Of a stretch of DNA of 59,459 nt, positions 19,312 to 28,502 are shown piece by piece. The DNA comes from an uncultured Peptococcaceae bacterium (GTDB lineage: Bacteria; Bacillota; Limnochordia; Darwinibacteriales; Darwinibacteriaceae): the NCBI GenBank assembly GCA_937988745.1, contig CALKAR010000265.1:1-59459 (forward strand), in the 5' to 3' direction. Made by a program: the position numbers and the translations under genes. How positions within the stretch are numbered: the first letter of the stretch is position 1; each line of letters opens with the position of its first letter. The notes below the pieces were generated by a model. That model was given only the letters and a program-made list of their open reading frames with translations, was not told the origin of the DNA and ran no database searches.

Positions 19312-20211
19312 GTGGCTGGTCCACGATTTCGCATGACCCGCAGCCGCCGGCAGGCTTTGACCGGAATTCTGTTCACTCTGCCCTTTGCTGTAGGTTTTGT
19401 GCTCTTCTTCTTGTATCCGTTTTTGCAGTCTATTCGATTCAGTATGAGTCAGCTGCAGATCGTGGCGGGAGGTTATCAGTTGGAGCCTGTCGGGTTGGAA
19501 AATTACCGTACAGCAATCTTGGTTCATCCCGAATTCCTGCAGGTGTTTGTGGAAGCTGTGTTCCGAACCTTAATCGATGTACCATTAATTGTGGTATTCG
19601 CCTTCTTTGCAGCTAATTTGCTAAATCAACCGTTTAGAGGGAGAACCCTGGCACGCGTCATCTTCTTCCTACCAGTCATCATGGGTGCGGGTATTGTCCT
19701 TCAGATGGAATCGGCCGACTATATGATGACACAGCTGCGAACGGCTGCTAATGAAGGTGGGCTCTTGAGCGGAGCTGTACTGCGCAATTTCTTGTACGAA
19801 CTGCGCATTCCTGAAACTACGTTAGATTACGTGACATCGGCAGTGGACCGTATCCCTGAAATTATTAGGGCATCAGGAGTGCAGATTTTGGTGTTCTTAG
19901 CGGGTTTGCAGTCTATTCCAAGATCCCTGTATGAGGCCGCAGACGTAGAGGGGTTCACATCATGGGAAAGATTTTGGTTGATCACTCTGCCGATGCTCAG
20001 TCCCTTGATCTTGACCAATTCGATTTATACCATTATTGACTCCTTTACAGTAGGAACTAATCCCCTCGTTAAGCTGGTGCGAAGTACAGCGTTTGGTGGA
20101 GGGGGATTTGGTCTCAGCTCAGCGATGGGAGTGCTGTATTTCTTGTCGATTGCGGTGATACTGCTGATTGCCGGTTCGATTATCTCCCGGTTTGTATTCT
20201 ACGACAATTAG
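19312..20211 (+). CDS. Carbohydrate ABC transporter permease (second MalF/LplB-type)
   Basis: This 299-residue permease starts at GTG 19312, with GGGGG of its ribosome binding site inside the end of the preceding gene. The first membrane span (FTLPFAVGFVLFFLYPF) and the EAA loop (LYEAADVEGFTSWERFWLITLP) are clear. A hydrophilic segment of about 60 residues (QMESADYMMTQLRTAANEGG onward) between membrane spans is longer than in usual CUT1 permeases. It pairs with the following gene, giving this locus two complete permease pairs. Confidence 0.9.
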   Translation: MAGPRFRMTRSRRQALTGILFTLPFAVGFVLFFLYPFLQSIRFSMSQLQIVAGGYQLEPVGLENYRTAILVHPEFLQVFVEAVFRTLIDVPLIVVFAFFAANLLNQPFRGRTLARVIFFLPVIMGAGIVLQMESADYMMTQLRTAANEGGLLSGAVLRNFLYELRIPETTLDYVTSAVDRIPEIIRASGVQILVFLAGLQSIPRSLYEAADVEGFTSWERFWLITLPMLSPLILTNSIYTIIDSFTVGTNPLVKLVRSTAFGGGGFGLSSAMGVLYFLSIAVILLIAGSIISRFVFYDN

Positions 20212-20224
20212 AGGGGGGAGCAGA

Positions 20225-21154
20225 GTGTCCGCAAGTTTAGAGCGCAAGCTCTTTTGGGAAAGAGTAGGTGGAATTGCCTGGAGCATTGTACGTGGTGTCA
20301 TTGTCTTAGGGATTTGTTATGTCATTTTCTATCCCTTAATCGTAAAGCTTTCCTCATCTCTGATGCGGGAAGTGGACATGTTTGACAACATGGTTCAATT
20401 TGTGCCGCGCATGCTTTATTTGGAGAACTATAAGATTGTTTGGGAGTACATGGACTATCCTGTGACCTTTCGAAACTCTCTGCTCCTGACCTTGATGGTC
20501 AGCTTAATGCAGCTGGCATCATGCACTCTGATTGGATATGGTTTTGCCCGCTTTAGGTGGAGAGGCCAAAGTCTGCTGTTTGCTTGTGTAGTGTTTACTC
20601 TGGTTGTGCCTCCTCAGATGATTATGATTCCGCTTTATCTGAACTTCCGGTACTTCACCTTTTTCGGCCTTTTACCGGAGCCAGGAGTCAATCTTCTCGG
20701 AAGTATCTGGCCCTTTGTTTTCACTTCCCTTACGGGAACGGGGCTGAAAAACGGGTTGTTTATCTACATCATGCGGCAGTTTTTCCGCAACATGCCTAAA
20801 GATTTAGAAGAGGCAGCTGCCATTGATGGAGCGGGAGCTATACGCACCTTTCTTCGTGTGATGCTTCCCAATGCCGTACCAGCCATGCTGACAGTATTTC
20901 TCTTCGCTTTTGTATGGCAGTGGAATGATTACTTCTTTACTTCGATTTACCTATCAAACGCCAAAGTGCTCCCAGTTGTACTTGAGAGCGCCTCTATGAA
21001 CATTATGAATGATATCAATTACATCGCTGATCACTATCGTTCTATCTTGGACAATACCGGTATGATTCTCTTTATTGCGCCACTCCTTATAATTTACGCC
21101 ATACTGCAGCGTTATTTCATCGAAGGTGTCGAGCGTACGGGTATTGTTGGGTAA
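20225..21154 (+). CDS. Carbohydrate ABC transporter permease (second MalG/LplC-type)
   Basis: This 309-residue inner-membrane subunit has six predicted spans and the EAA loop (LEEAAAIDGAGAIRTFLRVMLP). GTG 20225 is chosen for GAGGGGGGAG just upstream; it lies 13 nt after the partner permease. Both pairs of this cluster belong to the CUT1 class, and both lack a cognate ATPase here. The second binding protein follows after 105 nt. Confidence 0.91.
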   Translation: MSASLERKLFWERVGGIAWSIVRGVIVLGICYVIFYPLIVKLSSSLMREVDMFDNMVQFVPRMLYLENYKIVWEYMDYPVTFRNSLLLTLMVSLMQLASCTLIGYGFARFRWRGQSLLFACVVFTLVVPPQMIMIPLYLNFRYFTFFGLLPEPGVNLLGSIWPFVFTSLTGTGLKNGLFIYIMRQFFRNMPKDLEEAAAIDGAGAIRTFLRVMLPNAVPAMLTVFLFAFVWQWNDYFFTSIYLSNAKVLPVVLESASMNIMNDINYIADHYRSILDNTGMILFIAPLLIIYAILQRYFIEGVERTGIVG

Positions 21155-21172
21155 CAAGGAATCGGTACAAAC

Positions 21173-21181
21173 AAGGAGGTG
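21173..21181 (+). promoter_or_regulatory. Orphan strong Shine-Dalgarno upstream of the binding-protein gene
   Basis: AAGGAGGTG is close to perfect anti-SD complement but has no start codon at a usable distance; the nearest ATG (21198) is 17 nt away and would open a 20-codon frame ending at 21260. A second, properly spaced AAGGAGG (21246-21252) serves the binding-protein ATG. An isolated SD in a leader can protect mRNA by binding 30S subunits, as the STAB-SD of cry3A does. That role here is inference. Confidence 0.35.
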
Positions 21182-21259
21182 GTAAAGCGAAGAATTAATG
21201 TGTGGTGCACTGACAAGCTTAGCAATACTAAAATACACAAATAAAAAGGAGGATCTGTA

Positions 21260-22519
21260 ATGAAGTTTCTGCGCAGTTTAGTTGTTGTGTGCTTGTTGGT
21301 AGGACTGTTTGTGACACCCGCAGCTGCCTGGGAATTCCCTGAGATTGACCTGGGCGGAGCGACAGTTAACCTGTGGTGCTGGTATGACATCGGCATTCCT
21401 GAGCTCATCGCCGAAGCAGAAGAATTGTTCAACTGCAAGATTGAGCTGCCATTGGTGTCATGGGAAGGTCAAACCGATACTTACATGAGCAGACTCTTGG
21501 CTGGTGACTCTGAGTATGACATCTGGTATGTGTCGCACTCTGCCGCTATTCCAATTATGAAAGATGGGGCATTTTATCCAATGGACGAAGTTCTGCCTGC
21601 TGAGTACTTCGAGCGGCTTGATCCACACGTACAGGCTATGATCAATGCAGTAAGGCTTGACGATCACATCTATGCTTTTCACACCATGCACAGTGCTATG
21701 AACGATATGACCTTCTGGGTATGGAACAAGACTCTCTTTGAGCGTGAAGGTCTGCCCGATCTCGAAGAAGCATACCGCAGCGGTGAGTGGACATGGGAGC
21801 TGGCTACTGAAATTGCTATTAAGGCTACCAGAGACACCGATGGCGACGGTATCATCGATCAGTACGGCTTCTCAGAAGTCTATGCTTGGCCGTTCGTGCT
21901 GGCGCACGGTGGTACCGTTGTAAAGCAGAATCCTGAAACCGGCCGCTGGGAGTTCGCCATGAACGACGAACCTGCACTGCAGGCACTGCAGCAGATTTAT
22001 GAGTGGAACCACGTACACGGCGTTGCTGAAGGCGACTGGAATCAGACTCCATTCCGGGAAGGGAAGCGTGCTTTCGCAAACATGCCTGCCTGGATGCTTT
22101 GGGCCCTGCCAAATGAAATGGATGACGAGTATGGCATTCTGCCACCTCCAATGGGACCAAACAATGATGGTTACTCCTCGTCGACCGAGCTGGTCAACAT
22201 GTTCTACATTCCTTCTAATAGCGCTGATCCACTTGCAATGGCAGCCATTGTAGACTTCCTGATGGGCGATCCAGAGGATTACTGGTACAACGTAATCGAA
22301 AACCAGATCGTAGGTCAAGCACCAGACCGCGTTTCCGCTGAAGTCATGGAAGAAGCCATCCTCGTATGGGAAGGCCAGTTTGACCTGACCCGCGACAACA
22401 TGGGTTCTCTCTTAGATGATGCTATCTGGACCATCATCTCTGGTGAGAAGACACCTGCCCAAGCCATGTCTGAGATTGCTCCTCAGGCTCAGGCTGCAAT
22501 CGACGAACTGCTGAACTAA
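21260..22519 (+). CDS. Extracellular solute-binding protein, family 1 (sugar)
   Basis: This 419-residue binding protein has a Sec signal (1-23, ending TPAAAW) with no lipobox Cys. It has a compact family 1 fold (VNLWCWYDIGIPELIAEAEE, DSEYDIWYVS, ERAFANMPAWM-like region, TPAQAMSEI near the end). ATG 21260 follows AAGGAGG by 7 nt. It ends the second transporter set and is followed at once by a hairpin terminator that would limit read-through into GH5. Unlike the 968-residue paralogue upstream, it has no extra domains, so the two probably bind ligands of different size. Confidence 0.92.
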   Translation: MKFLRSLVVVCLLVGLFVTPAAAWEFPEIDLGGATVNLWCWYDIGIPELIAEAEELFNCKIELPLVSWEGQTDTYMSRLLAGDSEYDIWYVSHSAAIPIMKDGAFYPMDEVLPAEYFERLDPHVQAMINAVRLDDHIYAFHTMHSAMNDMTFWVWNKTLFEREGLPDLEEAYRSGEWTWELATEIAIKATRDTDGDGIIDQYGFSEVYAWPFVLAHGGTVVKQNPETGRWEFAMNDEPALQALQQIYEWNHVHGVAEGDWNQTPFREGKRAFANMPAWMLWALPNEMDDEYGILPPPMGPNNDGYSSSTELVNMFYIPSNSADPLAMAAIVDFLMGDPEDYWYNVIENQIVGQAPDRVSAEVMEEAILVWEGQFDLTRDNMGSLLDDAIWTIISGEKTPAQAMSEIAPQAQAAIDELLN

Positions 22520-22531
22520 TCAGCCAGTCAG

Positions 22532-22572
22532 CCCTCCGGGCTCCCATTGTGGGGGTCCGGAGGGTTTCTCTT
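22532..22572 (+). terminator. Hairpin terminator/attenuator between binding protein and GH5
   Basis: The perfect 8-bp arms CCCTCCGG (22532-22539) and CCGGAGGG (22557-22564) enclose 17 nt that can pair further, and are followed by TTTCTCTT. The U-tract is interrupted, so termination is probably partial. The GH5 ribosome binding site starts directly after it. Confidence 0.7.
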
Positions 22573-22587
22573 AGGAGGAATAGATAT

Positions 22588-23598
22588 ATGTGGAAGAAAG
22601 TCTTTCTCAGTGGGATTAATCTTGCCTGGCTCCATTTTGCACAGGACTTAGATGATTTTGATCATGCTCTATTTGCCAAGGCCATGAACGATACTACTGC
22701 TGCTGGTGGAAATGCTGTGCGCTGGTGGCTGCATACTAACGCCAGCCAAAACCCGATATTTGACAACGGAATTGTAACAGGTTACAACGAACACAATTTG
22801 GACAATCTCCGGCGAGCACTAGATCTGGCTTATGATAGTGAGATTTCCTTGATTCTCTGTCTGTTTTCCTTTGATCTGCTGCAAGAACAGCGCGGTGTAA
22901 ATCACGAAGCTAATAAGAATTTGGTTGAAAAGCGCTCCCATACAGAGGCCTATATAAACAAGGTTCTGATTCCTATGGTAGAAGCTGTTAAGGACCATCC
23001 AGCACTTTTTGCCTGGGAGATCTTCAATGAGCCGGAAGGTATGACTGCCGAATACGGCTGGACACCAGTGAGAACTACTATGGGTAAGGTTCAGCAGTTC
23101 GTGAATCTTACCGCAGGCGCTATTAAACGAACTGCGCCGCATAACTTGGTAACCAATGGAAGCTGGAATTTCCGCGTGCTGACAGATGTGGATGGCATGT
23201 ACAACTACTACCGCGATGATCGTCTCACAGCTGCAGGTGGTGATCCTGAGGGAATTTTGGATTTTTACCAGGTGCACTTCTATCCATGCCATTTTGATGA
23301 GAAAACATCACCATTTCATCATCCGGCTGACTACTGGCAGCTGGACAAACCTATTTTAATTGGGGAATTCCCAGCCTTAGGTATTGTTCGCCGTCCAGGA
23401 CAGGCCTTTAGGCCTCAAACGGAACTGACTGCTGAAGAAGCTTATGTTTATGCCCTGGATAACGGCTATATGGGGGCAATCAGTTGGACTTGGACTAACC
23501 ACGACGGCAATGGTGGGGTGCAGGACGCAGCTCCTGGGATGAGACGAGTCAGAGCAGTGGCTCCGCAGCGCTTAAAGAATGCTCAACCCCGTATCTAG
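22588..23598 (+). CDS. GH5-like cytoplasmic endo/exo-beta-mannosidase or related enzyme
   Basis: This 336-residue single-domain (beta/alpha)8 enzyme carries the clan GH-A residues: acid/base Glu148 in WEIFNEPEG and nucleophile Glu260 in ILIGEFPALG, plus NAVRWWLHTNAS near the start. No signal peptide is present, which is unusual for an endo-mannanase and points to breakdown of imported oligosaccharides. ATG 22588 follows AGGAGGA. Together with GH26 it suggests mannan; the GH5 subfamily, and hence specificity, cannot be fixed by eye. Confidence 0.82.
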   Translation: MWKKVFLSGINLAWLHFAQDLDDFDHALFAKAMNDTTAAGGNAVRWWLHTNASQNPIFDNGIVTGYNEHNLDNLRRALDLAYDSEISLILCLFSFDLLQEQRGVNHEANKNLVEKRSHTEAYINKVLIPMVEAVKDHPALFAWEIFNEPEGMTAEYGWTPVRTTMGKVQQFVNLTAGAIKRTAPHNLVTNGSWNFRVLTDVDGMYNYYRDDRLTAAGGDPEGILDFYQVHFYPCHFDEKTSPFHHPADYWQLDKPILIGEFPALGIVRRPGQAFRPQTELTAEEAYVYALDNGYMGAISWTWTNHDGNGGVQDAAPGMRRVRAVAPQRLKNAQPRI

Positions 23599-23651
23599 AC
23601 AGACGACCAGTGGCGGTGTATGCTACAAGTAAAATGGCAGGGGGTGGTCGG

Positions 23652-25058
23652 GTGCGCATAGTGATCGCCGGAGCAGGAAAACTTGGTTATAAATTGGCAG
23701 AAGCTCTTTCTCGTGATGATCACGACATCACTGTGGTGGATATTGACGAACAAGCTTTGTCGCGGGTGAGCAGCAATCTTGATGTGCTTACAATCAGAGG
23801 AAACGCTGTCTCGATGGAGGTTCTACAGCAGCTCGGTTTGGAACGCACTCATATTATTATTGCCGTAACAGCCAGCGATGAGGCTAATATACTGATCGGT
23901 ATGATGGCCAAGAAACTAGGGTGCGAAAAGGCTGTTGCACGTATTAGAACTCCAGAATATGCTGATCAGATCAACTTCTTCCGCAGTGAGCTCGGTATAG
24001 ACTTTATCACTAATCCAGATCGTGAGTTGGCGCATGCCGCAGCTAGGTATCTGATACAGGAGGGTACTGTTCACATGGAGCAGTTTGCCCAGGGACGTGT
24101 AGGTCTTCTGGAACGCTCTATGGCTGACCTACCTCACTTGGTTGGCCGAGCCCTTAGCGAAGTAAGAGATTTCCAATCTCTTTTGGTGGCTGCTATCTCT
24201 CGCGATGGGCAAATCCTTATTCCGTCGGGAAGGACTGTCTTGACAGAAGGTGATGTTCTGTATCTGATCGGTCGTGGCGAAGACTTAAGAGCTTTTGCAG
24301 GTGATGAGCTTCGCCTGGCTGAGCGGAGGATCCCCCGCCGTGTCATGATCCTAGGAGGCGGTAACGCTGCTCTTTACCTGGCTCAGCGCCTTAGAGAATA
24401 CCGCTCCCAAGTGAAGATCATTGAACAGGATGAGGAACGTTGTGCTTACTTGGTCGAACGTCTACCGAATGTGCTCGTTATTCATGGGGATGGGACTGAT
24501 CATGACCTTTTGGACGAAGAGAATTTGGCCGAAATGGATGCTTTGGTCGCGTTGACTGGTTTGGACGAAGAGAACCTGCTGCTTGCTTTATTGGGGAAAC
24601 GCCTGGGTGTGGCCAAAGTTGCTGCCAAAGTCAGCCGCTCCAACTTTATACACATTATCGAACAGTTGGGTATTGATCTAGCGGTGAATCCTGTGCTGCT
24701 GTCAGCAGCATCGATCATCCGATTCATTGAGGGTGGGCAGATTGCATCGTTGTCACTTCTCTTTGGTGGGCAAGCAGAGGTCTTAGAGATCATTGTGACA
24801 GAGGCTTCTAAAGTAATTGGTATTCCCCTGAAAGACCTTAACCTGCCTGAAGGAATAATTGTGGGTGCTATTATTCACGCTGGCAAGATCATTATCCCTA
24901 AAGGTGACTCAGTAATTAGGTCAGGCGATCGAGTTGTTGTTTTTTGCGTGACCTCTTTGGTATCGCAGCTAGAAAAGCTGTTCTACCGTCAGAAAGGAGG
25001 CTTTCTGCGTGAATTCTGGCGTGGTCACAAAGGTCCTGGGAACCCTCCTACTGATTGA
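23652..25058 (+). CDS. trkA: Trk potassium uptake regulatory subunit TrkA
   Basis: This 468-residue cytoplasmic NAD(H)/nucleotide-binding gating subunit has two tandem RCK_N-RCK_C units. The first begins with the Rossmann glycine motif VIAGAGKLG, the second with MILGGGNAA near residue 235. It regulates the TrkH channel encoded next. GTG 23652 is chosen because GGGGGTGG precedes it and the Rossmann fold starts right there. The gene overlaps trkH by 50 nt. Confidence 0.95.
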   Translation: MRIVIAGAGKLGYKLAEALSRDDHDITVVDIDEQALSRVSSNLDVLTIRGNAVSMEVLQQLGLERTHIIIAVTASDEANILIGMMAKKLGCEKAVARIRTPEYADQINFFRSELGIDFITNPDRELAHAAARYLIQEGTVHMEQFAQGRVGLLERSMADLPHLVGRALSEVRDFQSLLVAAISRDGQILIPSGRTVLTEGDVLYLIGRGEDLRAFAGDELRLAERRIPRRVMILGGGNAALYLAQRLREYRSQVKIIEQDEERCAYLVERLPNVLVIHGDGTDHDLLDEENLAEMDALVALTGLDEENLLLALLGKRLGVAKVAAKVSRSNFIHIIEQLGIDLAVNPVLLSAASIIRFIEGGQIASLSLLFGGQAEVLEIIVTEASKVIGIPLKDLNLPEGIIVGAIIHAGKIIIPKGDSVIRSGDRVVVFCVTSLVSQLEKLFYRQKGGFLREFWRGHKGPGNPPTD

Positions 25059-26475
25059 GGCCTTGATTCTAGCGATACCCTTGCTTGTGGCGGTGTTTTA
25101 CGGAGAACCGGCTGCTGTAGCTTTTGCTTGGTCGGTTGTCATTACTGCTGTCTCCGGCGCTGTGCTGAGGCTCATCGTTGTTAACCCGGAGGCTCAGAAA
25201 CCCAACGCTAACACTATCAAGGCCCGAGAAGGTCTTTTGATAGTAACTCTGGGTTGGGTTCTGGCCTCTTTATTTGGCGCTCTTCCCTTCTTTTTTGCTC
25301 AGGCTGTGCCCACCTTTGCCGACGCTTTTTTCGAATCAGTGTCAGGACTAACAACTACAGGTGCAACGGTAATTGACAATGTCGAAAACCTACCCCGCAG
25401 TATTCTATTTTGGCGTTCGTTTTCTCATTGGATCGGCGGCATGGGTATCCTCGTGTTTACCCTAGCTGTCCTGCCTGCATTGGGCATAGGTGGAATGCAG
25501 ATTTTTAAAGCTGAATCACCTGGCCCAACGGCAGACAAGCTCGTACCCCGGCTGGCTAATACTGCGAAACTCCTTTATACCGTTTATCTGGGTATTACTA
25601 TCTCGGGTACGTTCGTTCTGCGGTTAAGTGGCCTGCCAATTTTTGAATCCTTGACGTTGAGTCTGGGAACGGTAGGCACGGGAGGATTCTCAAGTTTTAA
25701 CAACAGCATCAGTGCACTCAGCGATAATGTGTTGGCTATTTGGGCAATAGCGGTATTGATGATTCTTTCTGGTGTCAACTTCGGACTCTACTATGAGCTG
25801 TGGCAGCGGCGTTGGCATGTGCTGCGGGTGAATACGGAGCTGAAGTGGTACTTAGCCATTATTGGCGTGAGTTCTCTTTTAATTGCAATGAACGTATATC
25901 ATGCGTCTGGTGGAGAGCTGCTCGAACATGTGCGGCATGCAGTCTTCCAAGTAGGCTCGATAATAACTACTACTGGATATTTCTCCGTTGATTTCAATCG
26001 ATGGCCTGCATTTAGTAAAGGAATTTTAGCTTTGCTGATGTTCATAGGAGGCAGCGCCGGATCCGCCGCAGGAGGAATGAAAGTCATCCGGGTAGTAACT
26101 GCGGTGAAACTAATCCGGCGAGAGATCAACCAGATTCTCCACACTCATGCGTTAGTTCCCATTACCGTAAATGGACGGGTAGTTCCGCAAGAGACGGTTT
26201 CGGCGATTGCGGCGTTCTTGCTGTTATATGTCGCAATCTTTGGCGGCAGTACATTACTTATTTCTCTAGCTGGCTACGACTTGTCAAGCGCAGCGATTAC
26301 GGCCTCTGCGACCCTGAACAATGTTGGCCTTGGTTTAGGCATAGTAGGTCCAGGTCACAGCTTCAGCTGTTTTAGTAGCTCTCTAAAAGTGTTCCTTTCA
26401 GTCTTGATGCTGCTTGGCCGTTTAGAGTTGTTTACCATGCTTGTAATTGTAACCCCTGGATTTTGGAGACAGTAA
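25009..26475 (+). CDS. trkH: Trk-type potassium transporter TrkH
   Basis: This 488-residue membrane protein has about ten spans and repeated pore loops with selectivity-filter glycines (SGLTTTGAT, TVGTGGFSS, SIITTTGYFS, ATLNNVGLGLG). It conducts potassium across the membrane together with TrkA. The start is GTG 25009, with AAAGGAGG 7 nt upstream inside the end of trkA. The 50-nt overlap implies translational coupling of channel and regulator. Confidence 0.95.
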   Translation: MNSGVVTKVLGTLLLIEALILAIPLLVAVFYGEPAAVAFAWSVVITAVSGAVLRLIVVNPEAQKPNANTIKAREGLLIVTLGWVLASLFGALPFFFAQAVPTFADAFFESVSGLTTTGATVIDNVENLPRSILFWRSFSHWIGGMGILVFTLAVLPALGIGGMQIFKAESPGPTADKLVPRLANTAKLLYTVYLGITISGTFVLRLSGLPIFESLTLSLGTVGTGGFSSFNNSISALSDNVLAIWAIAVLMILSGVNFGLYYELWQRRWHVLRVNTELKWYLAIIGVSSLLIAMNVYHASGGELLEHVRHAVFQVGSIITTTGYFSVDFNRWPAFSKGILALLMFIGGSAGSAAGGMKVIRVVTAVKLIRREINQILHTHALVPITVNGRVVPQETVSAIAAFLLLYVAIFGGSTLLISLAGYDLSSAAITASATLNNVGLGLGIVGPGHSFSCFSSSLKVFLSVLMLLGRLELFTMLVIVTPGFWRQ

Positions 26476-26506
26476 GAATGTGACTTCACGAGAAGGAGAG
26501 ATGCCG

Positions 26507-28468
26507 ATGCGTACGGCAGCGGTTGTGCTGGTGATCTTAGTCATACTGGCGGGAGGCGCCTTCTTCGCTGTGAACTATCTTGCTCCACAGCCTGAAAGTG
26601 CCGCCCGGGAGTATTTGGAGAGCATCTCTGCTCGTGACTTCGGCACAGCAGTTGAGTTTTTCCCCGCTGATAGTGCTAGTCCATCAGCGGAAGAACTAGA
26701 AAATGGATTTGCCCGGTTTGCTGAGGCATATGGTTTAGAATCCATAGAACTTACAGGATTGGAACCTACAGCCGAGTCATGGCGGGCGGCAGAGTACAGG
26801 TACAGCTTGAGATACACAAGCCGCTTTTTCGACCCGCTCGAAATAGAGTCTACTCTTGAACTGCAGCGCAGCGGCGTATTTGGCTGGGATATTCACTGGA
26901 AAAACGATCTACCCTTTCCTGAATATGGTTTGGAAGCCCAATACAGACGAGAGCGTGAGCAATCAGCTCGCGGAAGCATCCTTGATCGGCACGGCAATCT
27001 CTTAGCCGGTTTAGGTACAGGGGTCAGCATAGGAGTCCAGCCTGATCGCATCAGCGATCCAGAACTCCTTTATAATGTCTTAGAAGAGAACCTGGGACTT
27101 TCCCCAGAGTATGTTAAGAGCAAGTACCAGGCACCTGGCATTCAAGGACACTGGTTTGTACCGCTGGTCAGTGTATCCGAGGAAGACTATGCTCGGCTTG
27201 ACCCTATCTTGAGGCCGGTACCGGGGATTTTTTTCCGGCGCGAAGAATCCCGAGCCTATCCGTTAGAGGCAGCCGCTGCCCATTTGACCGGCTATGTGGG
27301 CGAGGTTACAGCTAATATGATCAGCCGCTATCCTGAACGAGAATATACTGCTGGTGAAATTGTCGGTCGAGCAGGTTTAGAGGGTGAGTTCGATCATGTG
27401 CTTCGGGGTAAGCCGGGACTGAAGTTCTACGTGGAGCCCTCCGGCGGCCAAGCCGTGCTGCTGGCTGAACGACCGCGGGTCGATGGAGAGGATATCCAGC
27501 TTACGATAGATGCGGGATATCAGAGGACGGCATCTGCCGTTCTTGGAGACTATGCTGGTGCTGTAGTTATACTCGATGCGAACACAGGTGAGATTTTGGC
27601 GGCGGTATCATCACCTAGCTACGATCCAACGGAATTTGTGATGGGTATCAGTCCTGAACGCTGGGAAGCTTTGAGTAACGATGCAGCGCAGCCGCTGTTT
27701 AATCGTGCCTTTCAGGGCCTTTATCCGCCTGGTTCTGTATTCAAGGTCCTAACGGCAGCCGCTGCCCTGGATCAAGGGGTGCATACCGTAGCCAGTCAGT
27801 TCCACGATACAGGCGAGCTGCGGGTGGAAGGCAATATCGTGCGCAATTTCGAACAGCAGGTCTTTGGACTTCATATCCTGCCTGATGCGGTGATTCATTC
27901 GATTAATACTACTATGGCTCAGGTTGGCCTTGATCTAGGTGCAGAACTCCTGCAGGAGTATTTCTCTCGCTGGCATCTGGATACAGCATGGGACCTTGGC
28001 CTCAGCGTCAGAGCGGGTCAAATTGGAGATCCGGCACGCAGCCGAGTGGCTCTGGCCTGGAGTTCAATTGGGCAGGACCGGGTGCTGTTAACCCCGCTCC
28101 ATGTGGCTCAGCTCTTTACACCTTTTGCTAATGAAGGTGCGGTACCGACGCTGCGGCTGTTCGGGCAGGATGAAACTCAATTTCATGAAGTATTAGTCCG
28201 CGACACAGCGGTGGAAATGGGTGAGATTCTGAGGCGGACAGTCAATGAAGGCACAGGGACCGCGGCTCTGGTAGAAGGGCTGAACATGCTGGGCAAGACT
28301 GGCACTGCAGAGGCAGCCAGCAGTACACACGCCTGGTTTGGCGGTCTCGTTACCGATTTCCAAGGTCGCAATCTAGCCTTTGCCATTCTGGTAGAAGGCG
28401 GTGGAATTGGAGGCCAAGTTGCCGCTCCTTTGGCCCGTGAGCTGTTTACCAGGTTGCAGATGCAGTAA
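26507..28468 (+). CDS. Class B penicillin-binding protein with MecA-N/NTF2-like domain
   Basis: This 653-residue transpeptidase cross-links peptidoglycan outside the membrane. It has one N-terminal membrane anchor (residues 3-22), an NTF2-like MecA_N domain (about 30-125), the PBP dimerisation region (about 135-320) and a transpeptidase domain. The catalytic motifs are complete: GSVFK with Ser410/Lys413, SIN at 465-467, and KTGT starting at Lys597. ATG 26507 has better spacing from AAGGAG than ATG 26501. It follows trkH by 31 nt. NTF2-domain class B PBPs include the low-affinity PBP2a/PBP3 group; resistance cannot be inferred from this alone. Confidence 0.93.
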   Translation: MRTAAVVLVILVILAGGAFFAVNYLAPQPESAAREYLESISARDFGTAVEFFPADSASPSAEELENGFARFAEAYGLESIELTGLEPTAESWRAAEYRYSLRYTSRFFDPLEIESTLELQRSGVFGWDIHWKNDLPFPEYGLEAQYRREREQSARGSILDRHGNLLAGLGTGVSIGVQPDRISDPELLYNVLEENLGLSPEYVKSKYQAPGIQGHWFVPLVSVSEEDYARLDPILRPVPGIFFRREESRAYPLEAAAAHLTGYVGEVTANMISRYPEREYTAGEIVGRAGLEGEFDHVLRGKPGLKFYVEPSGGQAVLLAERPRVDGEDIQLTIDAGYQRTASAVLGDYAGAVVILDANTGEILAAVSSPSYDPTEFVMGISPERWEALSNDAAQPLFNRAFQGLYPPGSVFKVLTAAAALDQGVHTVASQFHDTGELRVEGNIVRNFEQQVFGLHILPDAVIHSINTTMAQVGLDLGAELLQEYFSRWHLDTAWDLGLSVRAGQIGDPARSRVALAWSSIGQDRVLLTPLHVAQLFTPFANEGAVPTLRLFGQDETQFHEVLVRDTAVEMGEILRRTVNEGTGTAALVEGLNMLGKTGTAEAASSTHAWFGGLVTDFQGRNLAFAILVEGGGIGGQVAAPLARELFTRLQMQ

Positions 28469-28502
28469 GACAATGAGCACTTAACTTTCTGAGGTGAGAT
28501 TC

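Noticed and set aside
21198..21260. 20-codon frame ahead of the second binding protein
   Set aside because: Its ribosome binding site is 17 nt away, too far for normal initiation; kept only as an alternative in the findings.
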